Counted from the first letter of the stretch, positions 49,313 through 59,032 are shown. The stretch is DNA of 64,000 nt from Streptomyces poonensis (GCF_014650915.1 NZ_BMVW01000014.1:150126-214125), one strand, 5' to 3'. Made by a program: numbers and translations. Notes: generated from the sequence alone by a model not told the origin.

Positions 49313-52152
49313 AGTCGACAAACCCACCCTGCTGATCGCCGACCTGCACCCCGACGGTGTCCCTGTTCCTGGTGGGCCGCAGTCGCGAGGGTCCCCTCGA
49401 CGAGGTCGCGCAGCTGGGAACGGGCGGTGATGCCCAGCTTGGGGAAGCTGCGGTAGAGGTGCGAGCTGACCGTGCGCGGGGAGAGGAAGAGCCTTTCGCC
49501 GATCTCACGGTTGGTCAGCCCGCGGGCGGCGAGCCGGACGATCTGCTGCTGTTGCGGGGACAGTTCGGCGAGCGCGTCGGGGGCCGCATCCGTGGCGTCG
49601 AGGCCGGCGGCGCGCGATTCGGCCCGGGCTCGCTCGATCCACGGGCGCGCGCCCAGGCGACGGAAGATCTCCAGGGCCTCGGTGAGCGGCCCACGCGCCT
49701 CTGCGATGCGCCGACGGCGCCGCAGCCACTCGGCGAGGTCGAGCAGGGTCTGTGCACGTTCGAAGGGCCAGTACTCCAGTACCGGGTCCGCCAGAGCCGC
49801 CCGGAAGTGCGGTTCGGCGTCCTCGGGGTCCGCCAGCAGGCCACGGGCTCGGCTGATCAGCGCACGCAGACGAGGCGAAGCGTGGTCCGCCAGCGCAGCC
49901 GCCGAGCGCTCGACGATCGTGGCAGCCTCCTCGTGGCGGCCGCAGCGCACGGCGGCGGCGGCCAGATCCGCGAGGGCCGGGTAGGAGGCGTGGTAGTGCA
50001 TGGGCGCGCCGTCTGCCGCGAAGACCATGCGGAGGTGGCCGTACGCGGTCTCGTAGGCGCCTTCCGCGGCTGCCGCGGCACCGAGCGCGCGATGGGCGTA
50101 GACGGCGACCGAGCGGCTTTCCAGCGGATCGATCAGAGTGAGCGCGTCCTCGGCCCGGGTTCGGGCCGAGGACGGATCGCCCTGGAAGGCCAGCAGGGTG
50201 GCGTCCACCGCGGCCGCGCAGGCCACGGCGTGGTCGAGGCCGGCCACCCGGCCGATGGCGGTGGTGCGGGCGCAGGCCTCACGGGCCTGTTCCCACCGTC
50301 CTCGCTCCGCATAGGCCCAGGCGACCGCGCCGCCCAGTCCCTCGGGCAGCGCTCCCCGCACCTGCCAGCGGTCGAAGGCCTCGTCGAAGGCGCGGACGGC
50401 CTGCGGAGTCTCGTCCAGGAGCCACGCCATGATCCCGACGGCGGTGAGCCGCTCCGGCCGGTCCTTCGCCTCGGCGATCAACCGCGGCAGCGAAGAGAGG
50501 AGTTGGTCCCGGTCGTCGAAGGGGCCCGACACGGTCCTCACCCAGGTGCGCAAGCCTGCGTGTGGGGCGTTCTCGGGAAGGCGCCGCAGGATGTCCTGGA
50601 TGCGGTGGCGCTGGGTGTCCTCCCCGGAGTAGAAGCGGACCACGGCGGCGCCGGCCACGAGGTCCAGCGCGGCCGCGGGCTGGGAGACCGTCAACTCCTC
50701 GGCCGCGTCGGCCAGCCGGGAGAAGACCACGGGGTGGCGGACGGTCAGGACCGCCAGCCGTCCGGCCTGCACGGCGGCGGAGGCCAGCAGGGTTGCGTCA
50801 GCCGTGCGCGTGCGTGCCGCGGCGACCAGTTCCTCGACCCAGGCGATGTCTCCGGTGAACACGGCTGCCGCGGCGGCTTCGACCAGCAGCCGGGCACTGT
50901 CCTCGCGCTGCGGTGCGAGTTCCGCGGCGCGCTGCAGGGCCTGAGCCGCCGCTGCATGGCCGCCGCGGCGGCGGGCCCGTCCGGCGGTCCGTTCGAGCTC
51001 CGCCGAGACGGCCGCGTCCGGGTGCGGGCAGGCGGCCGCACGATGCCAGGCACTCCGGTCCGGTTCGTCCCGCAGCATCTCGGCGAGCGCGAGGTGGGCC
51101 TCGCGCCGGTCGCCCAGGGAGGCGGCGTGATACACGGCGGACCGGACCAGTGGGTGGCGGAACCGGACGTCGTGGCCGGTCCGCCGGACCAGTGCGGCCC
51201 GCTCGGCGGGCGGCCAGATCTCGTCCCCGGCGTGCGGCAGCCCGGCCGAGAGGGCGATCGCGGAGTCGGCGCTGTCCATGGCGGCCAGGAGCAGCAGAGC
51301 CCGCGTGGTGGCGGCGGGGAGGCCGTTCAGGCGGGCGGCGAAGATCCGCTCCAGGTGCTCGGTGAGCGGAAGCGGACCTGCGGACGGCAGCCCCGCAGCC
51401 GTGTCCTGTGCCGATGCTGTCCTCGTCAGTTCCACCAGTGCCAGCGGGTTGCCGCCTGCCTGGTCGAGGATCCGCGACCTGATGTGGCCAGTGGGGCTCT
51501 TCGGCTGCAGGCGCAGCAGCTGAGCGGCCGCAGCGTTGTCGAGCGGTTCCAGGGTCAGCGTCGGCACATGACGGTCGAATCCCGGAAGGTGATCGCCGCC
51601 GCGGGCCCCGATCAGCATCGTGACCGGTTCACCTTCCAACCGTCTGGCGGCGAAGGACAGCGCGTCCAGGGAAGCACGATCGAACCACTGCGCATCGTCC
51701 AGCACCACGAGCACTGGTTGGTGGTCGCCCAGGCCTGACAGCAGGCTCAGGACGGCGACCCCGACCAGCATGAGATCGGGTTCCGGCGTGGCCGGCCCCT
51801 TGCCGAAGGCGTCGTGCAGCGCAGCGCGCTGCCTCCCCGGCAGTCCGTCCACCTCGGCCGGCACCGGCCGCAGCAACTGATGCAGCGCGGCGAACGCCAG
51901 GCTCGACTCCGACTCGCTCCCCTCGGCACGCAGTACGCGAGCACCGCCGGCCTCAGCCCGGCGCACCGCGTGCTCCAGCAGCGCGCTCTTGCCCGTGCCC
52001 ACATCACCGACCAGCATCAGCACCGGGTCGGCCGACACCGAGTCCACCGCACGGAAGAGGCGTGCCAGTTCCGCGTCCCGGCCGACGATCAGCTCTCCCG
52101 GATGCGGCTCCGGTCCCCTGACCGCACCGCGGTCGCCTGTGTGCTTGTCCAC
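49282..52152 (-). CDS. LAL-family (large ATP-binding LuxR) regulator
   Basis: 956 residues. N-terminal AAA-type ATPase: Walker A LMLVGDVGTGKSALLEH, Walker B PVLVVLDDAQWFD, then NPLALVELTR and a long helical repeat region. C-terminal LuxR HTH near residues 860-920: LSPQQQQIVRLAARGLTNRE, GERLFLSPRTVSSHLYRSF. The last 30 residues read into repeat/IS-derived sequence. GTG 52152 follows AGGAGA. Divergent from a metallo-hydrolase and esterase, which it may activate. LAL proteins often activate secondary-metabolite or sugar-use genes. Confidence 0.92.
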   Translation of the reverse strand: MDKHTGDRGAVRGPEPHPGELIVGRDAELARLFRAVDSVSADPVLMLVGDVGTGKSALLEHAVRRAEAGGARVLRAEGSESESSLAFAALHQLLRPVPAEVDGLPGRQRAALHDAFGKGPATPEPDLMLVGVAVLSLLSGLGDHQPVLVVLDDAQWFDRASLDALSFAARRLEGEPVTMLIGARGGDHLPGFDRHVPTLTLEPLDNAAAAQLLRLQPKSPTGHIRSRILDQAGGNPLALVELTRTASAQDTAAGLPSAGPLPLTEHLERIFAARLNGLPAATTRALLLLAAMDSADSAIALSAGLPHAGDEIWPPAERAALVRRTGHDVRFRHPLVRSAVYHAASLGDRREAHLALAEMLRDEPDRSAWHRAAACPHPDAAVSAELERTAGRARRRGGHAAAAQALQRAAELAPQREDSARLLVEAAAAAVFTGDIAWVEELVAAARTRTADATLLASAAVQAGRLAVLTVRHPVVFSRLADAAEELTVSQPAAALDLVAGAAVVRFYSGEDTQRHRIQDILRRLPENAPHAGLRTWVRTVSGPFDDRDQLLSSLPRLIAEAKDRPERLTAVGIMAWLLDETPQAVRAFDEAFDRWQVRGALPEGLGGAVAWAYAERGRWEQAREACARTTAIGRVAGLDHAVACAAAVDATLLAFQGDPSSARTRAEDALTLIDPLESRSVAVYAHRALGAAAAAEGAYETAYGHLRMVFAADGAPMHYHASYPALADLAAAAVRCGRHEEAATIVERSAAALADHASPRLRALISRARGLLADPEDAEPHFRAALADPVLEYWPFERAQTLLDLAEWLRRRRRIAEARGPLTEALEIFRRLGARPWIERARAESRAAGLDATDAAPDALAELSPQQQQIVRLAARGLTNREIGERLFLSPRTVSSHLYRSFPKLGITARSQLRDLVEGTLATAAHQEQGHRRGAGRRSAGWVCRLDPTPPVAQS

Positions 52153-52329
52153 GGAGTCTCCTGGAAATGCGGCTCTCGATCGGAGCCGCCTTGCTCTGGC
52201 CCATCCAGGCTACAAGCGGCCGGTCCGGTGCCGGGCCATGCGCACAGGTGCAGTCACGTTACGGATACCGCGCACGCCGAGGCCGCTCGTACGGTTCCAG
52301 TGATACCTCCTCATCACCAAGGACATCCC

Positions 52330-53244
52330 ATGGAACAAATCACGCTCGGCGACGTCACCATCACACGGGTATGGGAGTACTTCGGTTCCGCCGAAATGAC
52401 GCCCGACACCTTCTTCCCTGGAAGTCCGAAGGAAGTGTGGAACGACAGCGCCTCCTGGCTGACCCCGCATTTCCTCGATTCCGAGACCAATATCGTCAAT
52501 ACCGCCATCCAGACCTGGCTGCTGCGCAGCGGAGGCAAGACCGTCCTCGTCGACACCGGCGTCGGAAACCACAAGGACCGCCCGTACGCGCCGGTCTGGA
52601 ACCGCCTCGAAACAGGCTTCCTGGCCAATCTCGCGCACGCCGGCGTCCAGCCCGAGGACGTGGACATCGTGATCAACACACATCTCCACATCGATCACGT
52701 CGGCTGGAACACGTACCTGGACGGCCGGCAGTGGGTACCTACCTTTCCCAACGCCACCTATCTGATGCCGAAGGACGACTTCGACTTCTGGAATCCCGGA
52801 AACGGCCACCAGCCACTGCTCGGCCGCGGCAACCAGAACGTCTTCGAGGACAGCGTGGCCCCGGTGCACCAGGCCGGCCAGACGTTGCTGTGGGAGAACA
52901 GCCACCAGATCGACGCCGACCTCCGCCTCGACGCCGCTCCCGGACACACCCCCGGCTCCTCCGTACTGACTCTCACCTCCGGGACGGACCGCGCGGTGTT
53001 CGTCGGGGACATGCTGCACAGCCCCGTGCAGATCCTCGAGCCCGACTCCAACAGCTGCTTCTGCGAGGACCCCGCGGGCGCCCGCGCCACCCGCCGCAAG
53101 GTGCTGGGCTGGGCGGCCGACAACAACGCACTCGTGATCCCCGCGCACCTCGGCGGCCACGGCGCCGCCGAAGTGGCACGCGAGGGAGACACGTTCGCCA
53201 TCAAGGGCTGGGCCCCCTTCGCCCCGTACACCGAGCAGGGCTGA
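52330..53244 (+). CDS. MBL-fold metallo-hydrolase
   Basis: 304 residues. Metal motif INTHLHIDHVGWNTYLDG (HxHxDH), then a further His in DAAPGHTPGSSVLTLTS and Asp in RAVFVGDMLHSPVQIL, and a final His in ALVIPAHLGGHGAAEV. The overall pattern resembles lactonase or PNGM-like quinolone/aryl esterase types. ATG 52330 has AAGGA upstream. It runs 22 bp before the carboxylesterase, so they form an operon. Divergent LAL regulator. Possible role: hydrolysis of a lactone or ester signal or toxin. Confidence 0.88.
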   Translation: MEQITLGDVTITRVWEYFGSAEMTPDTFFPGSPKEVWNDSASWLTPHFLDSETNIVNTAIQTWLLRSGGKTVLVDTGVGNHKDRPYAPVWNRLETGFLANLAHAGVQPEDVDIVINTHLHIDHVGWNTYLDGRQWVPTFPNATYLMPKDDFDFWNPGNGHQPLLGRGNQNVFEDSVAPVHQAGQTLLWENSHQIDADLRLDAAPGHTPGSSVLTLTSGTDRAVFVGDMLHSPVQILEPDSNSCFCEDPAGARATRRKVLGWAADNNALVIPAHLGGHGAAEVAREGDTFAIKGWAPFAPYTEQG

Positions 53245-53266
53245 GACCCTGCGGAAAGGCACCACT

Positions 53267-54754
53267 GTGAACCATCACCCCGACCCCGTCGTGACCACGG
53301 CACAGGGGGCCGTCCGTGGCCTGCGCCAGGGCGACACCACCGCCTTCCTGAACATCCCCTACGCCGCCCCGCCCCGCGGCGCCGGCCGCTTCGCGCCGCC
53401 GCGGCCGCACGAGCCGTGGGACGGCGTACGGGACGCCACCGCGCCGGGACCCAACGCGCCGCAGTCCGAGCGCAAGCTCGGCAGCGTCGACATGTCCCCC
53501 TACTTCGGCACCGGCTGGAGCCGCGGCGAGGACTACCTCACGGTCAACGTCTGGACGCCTGAGGTCGGCGGCGACCTGCCCGTCATGGTGTTCGTCCACG
53601 GCGGCGGATTCGTCGCCGGATCGACGCGGTCCGCACTGTACGACGGCTCCGCCTTCGCCCGCGACGGCGTCGTCCTCGTCACCCTCAACTACCGGCTCGG
53701 CATCGCCGGGTTCCTCGACATCCCCGGCGCGCCCGCCAACCGCGGGCTGCTCGACGTCGTCGCCGCGCTGGGCTGGGTGCGGGAGAACATCGCCGCCTTC
53801 GGCGGAGACCCGCAGAACGTCACCCTCTTCGGCCAGTCGGCCGGGGCGACCGTCGTCGGCGGCGTCCTCGCCGCCCCGGCGGCCGCCGGTCTCTTCCGCC
53901 GGGCGATCGTCCAGAGCGGCAGCGGCCTGGGGGCGTTCACCACCGAGCAGGCCGCCCGCGTCACCAGGGCAGCAGCCGAGGTCCTGGGCATCGAGCCCCA
54001 GGTCGACGCTTTCGCGGACATCTCCGACGACCGCCTGGTCGAGGCCGCCTCCCGGCTCGCGGGCATCGACCTGCACACCGGCACGCACCACGACCCGCTG
54101 ATCGGACTCAGCCCCTTCAGCCTGGTCCTCGACACACAGCCCGCCGAATCCGTCGCCGCCGGCCTCGGTGCCGACATCGACCTGCTCATCGGGACCAACA
54201 CCGAAGAGGGACACCTCTATCTGGTTCCGGTGGGCAAGTACGCCACCTCGACCGCCGGTGACGTCGACGATGCGGCGGCGCGCTCGCACCCGCAGCCGGC
54301 GCGACTCGTCGAGACGTACCGGAAGGCACGCCCCGAGGCGTCCTTCGGCGAGCTGCGCTCCGCCATCATGGGCGACGCGCTGTTCGGCGCAGGCAGCTGG
54401 GCCTTGGCCGGCGCTCATGCCGGCCGCCCCGCATCCGCCACCTACGCCTACGAGTTCGCCTGGCGCTCGCACGCCCTGGACGGAGAGCTCGGCGCCACCC
54501 ACGCGGTCGAGCTGCCCTTCGTCTTCGATGTCGCCCACCTTCCGCAGCTGCACGGATCCGCCGCCCTGCTCGGCCCTGACAAGCCCCCCGCGGATCTCGC
54601 CGCCCGTATGCACGAGACATGGGTCCGGTTCGCCAGGACCGGCAACCCCGGCTGGGACCCGTACGACGACGAGCGCCGGGCCACGATGCGCATCGACGCC
54701 GAGTGGACCCAGGTCGACGACCCCCGCAGCCAGGAACGACAGGCCTGGCGCTGA
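53267..54754 (+). CDS. Carboxylesterase type B
   Basis: 495 residues, alpha/beta hydrolase. The nucleophile elbow is NVTLFGQSAGATVVGGVL, the oxyanion loop is VMVFVHGGGFVAGS, and the acid and base are in GTNTEEGHLYL and ELGATHAVELPFVF. No signal peptide, so cytoplasmic. GTG 53267 follows GGAAAGG. Operon partner of the metallo-hydrolase, followed by a hairpin. Likely cleaves an ester; acting on the same molecule as the MBL enzyme is a guess from the arrangement. Confidence 0.92.
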   Translation: MNHHPDPVVTTAQGAVRGLRQGDTTAFLNIPYAAPPRGAGRFAPPRPHEPWDGVRDATAPGPNAPQSERKLGSVDMSPYFGTGWSRGEDYLTVNVWTPEVGGDLPVMVFVHGGGFVAGSTRSALYDGSAFARDGVVLVTLNYRLGIAGFLDIPGAPANRGLLDVVAALGWVRENIAAFGGDPQNVTLFGQSAGATVVGGVLAAPAAAGLFRRAIVQSGSGLGAFTTEQAARVTRAAAEVLGIEPQVDAFADISDDRLVEAASRLAGIDLHTGTHHDPLIGLSPFSLVLDTQPAESVAAGLGADIDLLIGTNTEEGHLYLVPVGKYATSTAGDVDDAAARSHPQPARLVETYRKARPEASFGELRSAIMGDALFGAGSWALAGAHAGRPASATYAYEFAWRSHALDGELGATHAVELPFVFDVAHLPQLHGSAALLGPDKPPADLAARMHETWVRFARTGNPGWDPYDDERRATMRIDAEWTQVDDPRSQERQAWR

Positions 54755-55058
54755 CCCTCCGGCCACCGTTCCCAAGGAAGGGACGTCTTGGGAACGGAGG
54801 CCTTCTGGACGAACTCGCCGCGCACACCCTCGCGGAGGAGATCGCCGAACGGTCCGCGTGCCACTGGGGTCGACACCACGCCGATGCGGTAAGCGCCGTG
54901 CTGTACCGCAGCCTGGCCGACCTCGCGGACGTCCTTCTGGAAGTGTCGGAGTCGACCCCGACACCCCTGGACCGGACTGCCGACGACAACAGCGAGAGGT
55001 ACGCCACCGAGATGATCGACGGGATGGCGTACAACCTGCTGAGGCAGACGCCGCCGCG
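54755..55058. other. Intergenic stretch after the carboxylesterase
   Basis: About 300 bp with a terminator (54766-54797). A plus-strand frame (LLDELAAHTLAEEIAERSAC; HADAVSAVLYRSLADLADVL) looks protein-like but has no start with a ribosome site and runs into the next gene antisense, so I do not call it. Confidence 0.4.
54766..54797 (+). terminator. Hairpin after the carboxylesterase
   Basis: CCGTTCCCAAG (54766-54776) and CTTGGGAACGG (54787-54797), perfect 11-bp arms, 10-nt loop, 12 bp after the stop. Confidence 0.82.
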
Positions 55059-56024
55059 CTATGAGCGCCGCATGTCGATGACGTACTTCCCGCGGACGCC
55101 GCCTGCTTCGAGCCTGCGGTGCGCCTCCGCGACGTCGGTCATGGGAAAGACCGTGTCGGTCACGGGACGGACGGCTCCCGTCTCGGCGTACTGGGTGAGT
55201 TCGGCGATGCGGCCGGGGGACGGGTTGTTGCTGAAGAGTTTGACCTGCCGGGGCCGGACGGCGGCCCGCAGGACCGTGCCGAGCATGGACGTGAGGACGC
55301 TGTCCGTGTCGAAGGCGAGTGCGACCATGCGTCCCTTTCGGGTGAGGCGGGCCTGGTAGTCGCCGAGGTCGGTGCCGACCATGTCGAGGATGACATCGAA
55401 GCGGCCAAGGTCTTCCGGCCGGGTCGTGCGGTAGTCCAGGGCCGCATCGGCGCCGAGTTCCCTGACCCAGTCGAGGTTGCGGGCGCCGGCGAGGGCGGTG
55501 ACGTCGGCGCCGAGGGCCTTGCCCAGTTGCACGGCGACGCTGCCGACACCTCCGGTGGCCCCGCGGACCAGGAGGCGCTCGCCGGGTGTGAGGCGGGCCT
55601 TGTCCGTCAGGGCGGTCAGGGCGGTGGTGCCCGACACCGGAAGGGCGGCGGCTTCGAGCAGGCTCAGGTTCCCGGGTGCTCTGGCCAGCCGCTGCTCGGG
55701 TACGGCGACGTAGTCGGCGATGGCGCCGAAGGCGAAGTGCGGCATGACTCCCCACACCGCGTCTCCGGCCTGCCAGGTGCGCACCTCGGCGCCTACCGCT
55801 GCGACGTGGCCGGCGAAGTCGCCGCCGACGCCGCGGGGGAGGCCGGCGCGGGTGAACCTGCGCATCTTGCCCGCGCGGAAGGCGATCTCCCCGGCGTCCA
55901 CGCTGGCGGCGTGCACCTCGACGAGTACCTCGCCCGGACCCGGGCGTGGCGTGGGCACCTCGTTGACGCGCAACACCTCCGGCGGACCGAAACGGTCGTA
56001 CTGCACGGCACGCATGGCACACAT
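55059..56024 (-). CDS. Quinone-oxidoreductase-like NADP-dependent enzyme (MDR)
   Basis: 321 residues, medium-chain reductase without structural zinc. N-terminal RAVQYDRFGPPEVLRVNEVP, PGPGEVLVEVHAASVDAGEI, and a cofactor motif LLVRGATGGVGSVAVQLGKA (AxxGxxG). The C-terminus has GRIAELTQYAETGAVRPVTD and the final EAHRRLEAGGVRGKYVIDM. ATG 56024 follows GGGAGGAA. It is divergent from a TetR gene, with an inverted repeat in the gap, so it is probably a TetR target. Typically reduces quinones or enones with NADPH. Confidence 0.9.
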   Translation of the reverse strand: MCAMRAVQYDRFGPPEVLRVNEVPTPRPGPGEVLVEVHAASVDAGEIAFRAGKMRRFTRAGLPRGVGGDFAGHVAAVGAEVRTWQAGDAVWGVMPHFAFGAIADYVAVPEQRLARAPGNLSLLEAAALPVSGTTALTALTDKARLTPGERLLVRGATGGVGSVAVQLGKALGADVTALAGARNLDWVRELGADAALDYRTTRPEDLGRFDVILDMVGTDLGDYQARLTRKGRMVALAFDTDSVLTSMLGTVLRAAVRPRQVKLFSNNPSPGRIAELTQYAETGAVRPVTDTVFPMTDVAEAHRRLEAGGVRGKYVIDMRRS

Positions 56025-56093
56025 GAGCGGTTCCTCCCGGGCTTTCTCGGTTCCCAAAAAGTGGGGTGGCCCCCCAGTTAATCTTCGCTACGA

Positions 56094-56116
56094 TAACCGG
56101 AGAGCCACCCCGGTTA
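56094..56116. promoter_or_regulatory. Dyad in the oxidoreductase/TetR promoter
   Basis: TAACCGG (56094-56100) and CCGGTTA (56110-56116) form 7-bp arms. A second pair, GGGGTGGC (56063-56070) and GCCACCCC (56104-56111), overlaps it. Both fall between starts at 56024 and 56136. Confidence 0.68.
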
Positions 56117-56135
56117 GCAAACACAGGAGGTCACC

Positions 56136-56747
56136 GTGGCCGGCACTGCAGCGCGACGGCCCATGCGCGCGGACGCCCGGCGCAACTATGAGCGCATCCT
56201 TGCCGCCGCCGAGCAGTCCTTCGCGGACCACGGCGCCAACGCCTCCCTGGAGGGGATCGCCCGCCGGGCCGGCGTGGGGTCGGCGACCCTGCACCGGCAC
56301 TTCCCCTCCCGGCGCTCTTTGCTGGAAGCCGTCTTCCACGACCGCGTCGAAGCGCTGTGCGCACGGGCCCGGGAACACGCCCGATCGAGCGGCCCCGCTG
56401 CCGCACTCTTCTCCTGGCTGCACGACCTCAACGCCTATGCGGCAGCCAGTCACGGCCTGGTTGCCTCGCTGCTGCACGACGGCCGGGACGCCGACCTGCT
56501 GGAGCAGAACGACGACTGCAAGAAGATGATCACTGCCGCGGCCGGCGAACTTCTCCAACGGGCCGAGCAGGCGGGCGAGGTGCGTCCCGGCATGCACGCC
56601 GAGGATCTGCTCGTGCTCGTCAGCGCCCTCTCGCTCGCCACGGAGGGCCACGAGGGCGACGCGCAGGCGGGACGGCGGTTGCTGGACATGGCGATCAGGG
56701 GTATGCGTTCGCACCCGTGCGAGCGCACTACTGACTTCGGCTCGTGA
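56136..56747 (+). CDS. TetR-family transcriptional regulator
   Basis: 203 residues. HTH: RNYERILAAAEQSFADHGAN, ASLEGIARRAGVGSATLHRH, FPSRRSLLEAVF. The C-terminal domain (HDLNAYAAASHGLVASLLHD; AEDLLVLVSALSLATEGHEG) matches TetR_C of regulators paired with quinone reductases or MDR enzymes. GTG 56136 is preceded by AGGAGG. Divergent from the oxidoreductase and probably its repressor. Confidence 0.92.
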   Translation: MAGTAARRPMRADARRNYERILAAAEQSFADHGANASLEGIARRAGVGSATLHRHFPSRRSLLEAVFHDRVEALCARAREHARSSGPAAALFSWLHDLNAYAAASHGLVASLLHDGRDADLLEQNDDCKKMITAAAGELLQRAEQAGEVRPGMHAEDLLVLVSALSLATEGHEGDAQAGRRLLDMAIRGMRSHPCERTTDFGS

Positions 56748-56750
56748 AGG

Positions 56751-57330
56751 TGACGCTGGATCGTCGAGAGTCAGTCCGGTGCCCGCTGTGAAGCCGTCGA
56801 GGGTGCCGGGTCTGTACTGAAGTCCTTTGAGCCGGTTGCGTACGAGAGCCTCGACTCGAGCCGGTCGAGGGCGACGACGGCGAGGCCGGCCAGGCTGTGT
56901 TTGACGTGCGCCCATACCCCCTCGACCGGGTTGAGGTCGGGTGCGTAGGCGGGCAGCAGGAACACCGTCGGCCATTCCCGCTCGGCGGTCAGCTCGCGCA
57001 TGGCGTGGGAGACATGGGTGCTCAACCGGTCCCACACCAGCACGATCGGTGCCCTGAGGAGCTGGTGGACACCGTCGACCAGCGCGATGAAGTCCCGCTC
57101 GCCCAGGCTGCGGCGCCTGCCCCTGCCCGCGGGACGGGTGCGCAGGCGGTGACGGAGCCGGGTCCGGCAACCGGGCCGCATCGCGATCAGCCCGGCCACC
57201 GACAGGCGCCCCGAGCGTCGTCCGCTGACGGTCACGACCGGGGTGCGGCGGCGCCGGCCCCAGGTGCGTGCTTCGGGCGGCCGCCGGGTGAAACCCCGTA
57301 GTGCTTCCAAGATGTGCCAGAACTGCGCGT
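56751..57330 (-). pseudogene. IS630-family transposase, C-terminal part with a frameshift
   Basis: The frame from 57310 carries PIVLVWDRLSTHVSHAMREL (second Asp) and PTVFLLPAYAPDLNPVEGVW with the catalytic Glu. Near 56860 it shifts: the proper ending ALVRNRLKGLQYRPGTLDGF and TGLTLDDP is in another frame. The N-terminal HTH and first Asp are lost; only FWHILEALRGFTRRPPEART remains upstream. No terminal inverted repeats found. Confidence 0.8.
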
Positions 57331-57521
57331 CATGAGTTCCCGGTTCCGGGGGGAGAGGTACCGACCGGATGAACGACAGCTTCGACCGGCGGGTATCCAG
57401 GAGATCCGGAGCGTCGGTGGCTGTGGTCCCAGCGTTGGATGGTGACGCGGGCCAGCCGGTTGTGGCCGGCGAACTGCGTGCAGAGTCGGCTTTCGTCAGG
57501 GAGCTCTTCGGTGCTCAGTTC
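57331..57521. other. Unassigned stretch
   Basis: No recognisable gene or signal; possibly the ragged 5' edge of the IS630 copy. Confidence 0.35.
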
Positions 57522-57779
57522 TCAGGAGAGCTGCTCGAACTTGTGCCCGGCCACGGTGTGTGCGGTGGTGTGTGTCCCTCGCCACAGCGAGCCCAGGGCG
57601 CCTCTGCCGTCGGCGTGTGCCGACGGCGCGGCGGCCGGCAGCGCGACCGCGGCGGGAAGCTGGTGCTCACCACGCTCGTCCGTCAGCCCCGGCGCCGTTA
57701 CCTGCGGATAGCTGACGGCCGCGGTGACCGTGCCGCCCGGCTCCCGCCTCCCTCCTGCAGCGAGCGTCGTATCGTCCAT
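57522..57779 (-). CDS. Small hypothetical protein
   Basis: 85 residues, divergent from the GNAT gene. GGAAGG precedes ATG 57779 at good spacing. The sequence (SYPQVTAPGLTDERGEHQLP; GRGALGSLWRGTHTTAHTVA) is Ala/Gly-rich, with no domain I recognise. Could be a decayed gene end or a shadow; called only because of the ribosome site. Confidence 0.35.
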   Translation of the reverse strand: MDDTTLAAGGRREPGGTVTAAVSYPQVTAPGLTDERGEHQLPAAVALPAAAPSAHADGRGALGSLWRGTHTTAHTVAGHKFEQLS

Positions 57780-57890
57780 GCCTGACCTTCCGGCACCGTC
57801 AACTTCGGCCGTCGTTACGGCGTCCCTTGTAGTGCGCACAGCAGCCGGTCCGCGAAGAGCGGAGATGAGCGACGTACACGGGGGACGCAC

Positions 57891-58544
57891 ATGAGGACTG
57901 ACGGCAGGGTCCGGCGGGCGGTGCCGGAGGACGCCGCTGCCGCGGCGGCAGCGCTGGCCCGGGCGGCGGAGGACGAGGCCGTGGTGAAGTGGATCACACC
58001 TGACCCGGCGGTCCGGCGGCGGCGGGCCGAGGAGGCGGGTGAGTACTTCGCCGCCTGGCTCACCGCGATGATGAGTACGGGCGAGGTGCATCTCGTCGAG
58101 GCGGGGGGAGCGGTCGCCGGACTGGCACTGTGGCAGTACTCGGACGCTGGGGCCGGCCCTAGGGTCGAGCCGGCGGCCGAGGCGCCGGGGGACGATGCGG
58201 ACGACGTCCTGCGGCGGGTGTATGGCGACGACCTTCCCCGGCTCCTCCTGGTGAACGAACTGGTGGGTGAGCGGCATCCGGCCGGGGTCTCGTACTGGTA
58301 TCTCGCGCAGATCGTGGTCGTGCCGGAGCTGCGGGGGCGCGGCCTGGGCGGGGCGCTGCTGCGCCACCAGCTCGAGCGGGTGGACGAGCAGGGCACGGCC
58401 GCCTACCTGGAGGCCAGCTCGCCGCGGAACCGGGTGCTGTACGAGCGGCACGGGTTCCGGGCGCTCGGGGGACCGGTGGTACTGCCGGACGGCGGCCCGC
58501 TGCTCCAGCCCATGTGGCGCCCCAGGGCGGACCGCGGGGAGTGA
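57891..58544 (+). CDS. GNAT-family N-acetyltransferase
   Basis: 217 residues. The acetyl-CoA core is clear: YWYLAQIVVVPELRGRGLGG with the R/QxxGxG/A pyrophosphate loop (RGRGLGGALL), LLRHQLERVDEQGTAAYLEA, SSPRNRVLYERHGFRALGGP. An N-terminal half with AAWLTAMMSTGEVHLVEAGG is typical of actinobacterial GNAT proteins of about 210 residues. ATG 57891 is used. Substrate unknown, monocistronic. Confidence 0.88.
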   Translation: MRTDGRVRRAVPEDAAAAAAALARAAEDEAVVKWITPDPAVRRRRAEEAGEYFAAWLTAMMSTGEVHLVEAGGAVAGLALWQYSDAGAGPRVEPAAEAPGDDADDVLRRVYGDDLPRLLLVNELVGERHPAGVSYWYLAQIVVVPELRGRGLGGALLRHQLERVDEQGTAAYLEASSPRNRVLYERHGFRALGGPVVLPDGGPLLQPMWRPRADRGE

Positions 58545-58938
58545 TCAGTATGGCTCCTCCACGTCATGGATGGAGCACGAGTCCTGCATGTCCTTGTGAC
58601 AGGCACGCGTGCACCCTGCTGGTGCCCCCGCACCGCTTCCGGACCGCGATGGGTACGTCCTGCCTTCGTCCTGCACCTCCCAGTGACGCCTCATGGCCAT
58701 CCGGTAGCGGTGCCGGTCACCGCAGGTCTCGGCCACGTAGTACGTCGTCCGTTCCCCGGCCTGCTTCCACGGTGTTCTCGTCCGGCGGTACGTCGCCCAG
58801 GGAGCGGCTGTCGGCCGGAGGTCCGTGACTGCTGCCGTCGAAGGCGTCGGCGAGTCCTGCCGGTCGCACCGCCTCGCGCGCGAGGAGCTGGGCAACCTCG
58901 CCGACGCGCGCCTGTGAGGCGGACTGTCCGGCGTACAA
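58545..58938 (-). pseudogene. Hypothetical protein, probably frameshifted
   Basis: Reading leftward, one frame gives YAGQSASQARVGEVAQLLAR, EAVRPAGLADAFDGSSHGPP, DVPPDENT. Near 58775 a second frame gives RTTYYVAETCGDRHRYRMAM, RRHWEVQDEGRTYPSRSGSG and ends GCTRACHKDMQDSCSIHDVE. The Cys/His content in the latter looks coding-like. A single indel could unite them in a product of about 130 residues. Family unknown. Confidence 0.4.
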
Positions 58939-59032
58939 GAGGTATGGGAAGGGGAGCCGCCACCAGCGCCGGGTCCGGACCTCTGGTCCGGGGCGCCGGT
59001 GACGCCCCCGTCATGGGCGCGCGTACCCGGGT

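Noticed and set aside
54619..55359. Plus-strand open frame with LLDELAAHTLAEEIAERSAC
   Set aside because: No ribosome site or start at the right place, and it continues antisense through the oxidoreductase; kept only as an unassigned stretch.
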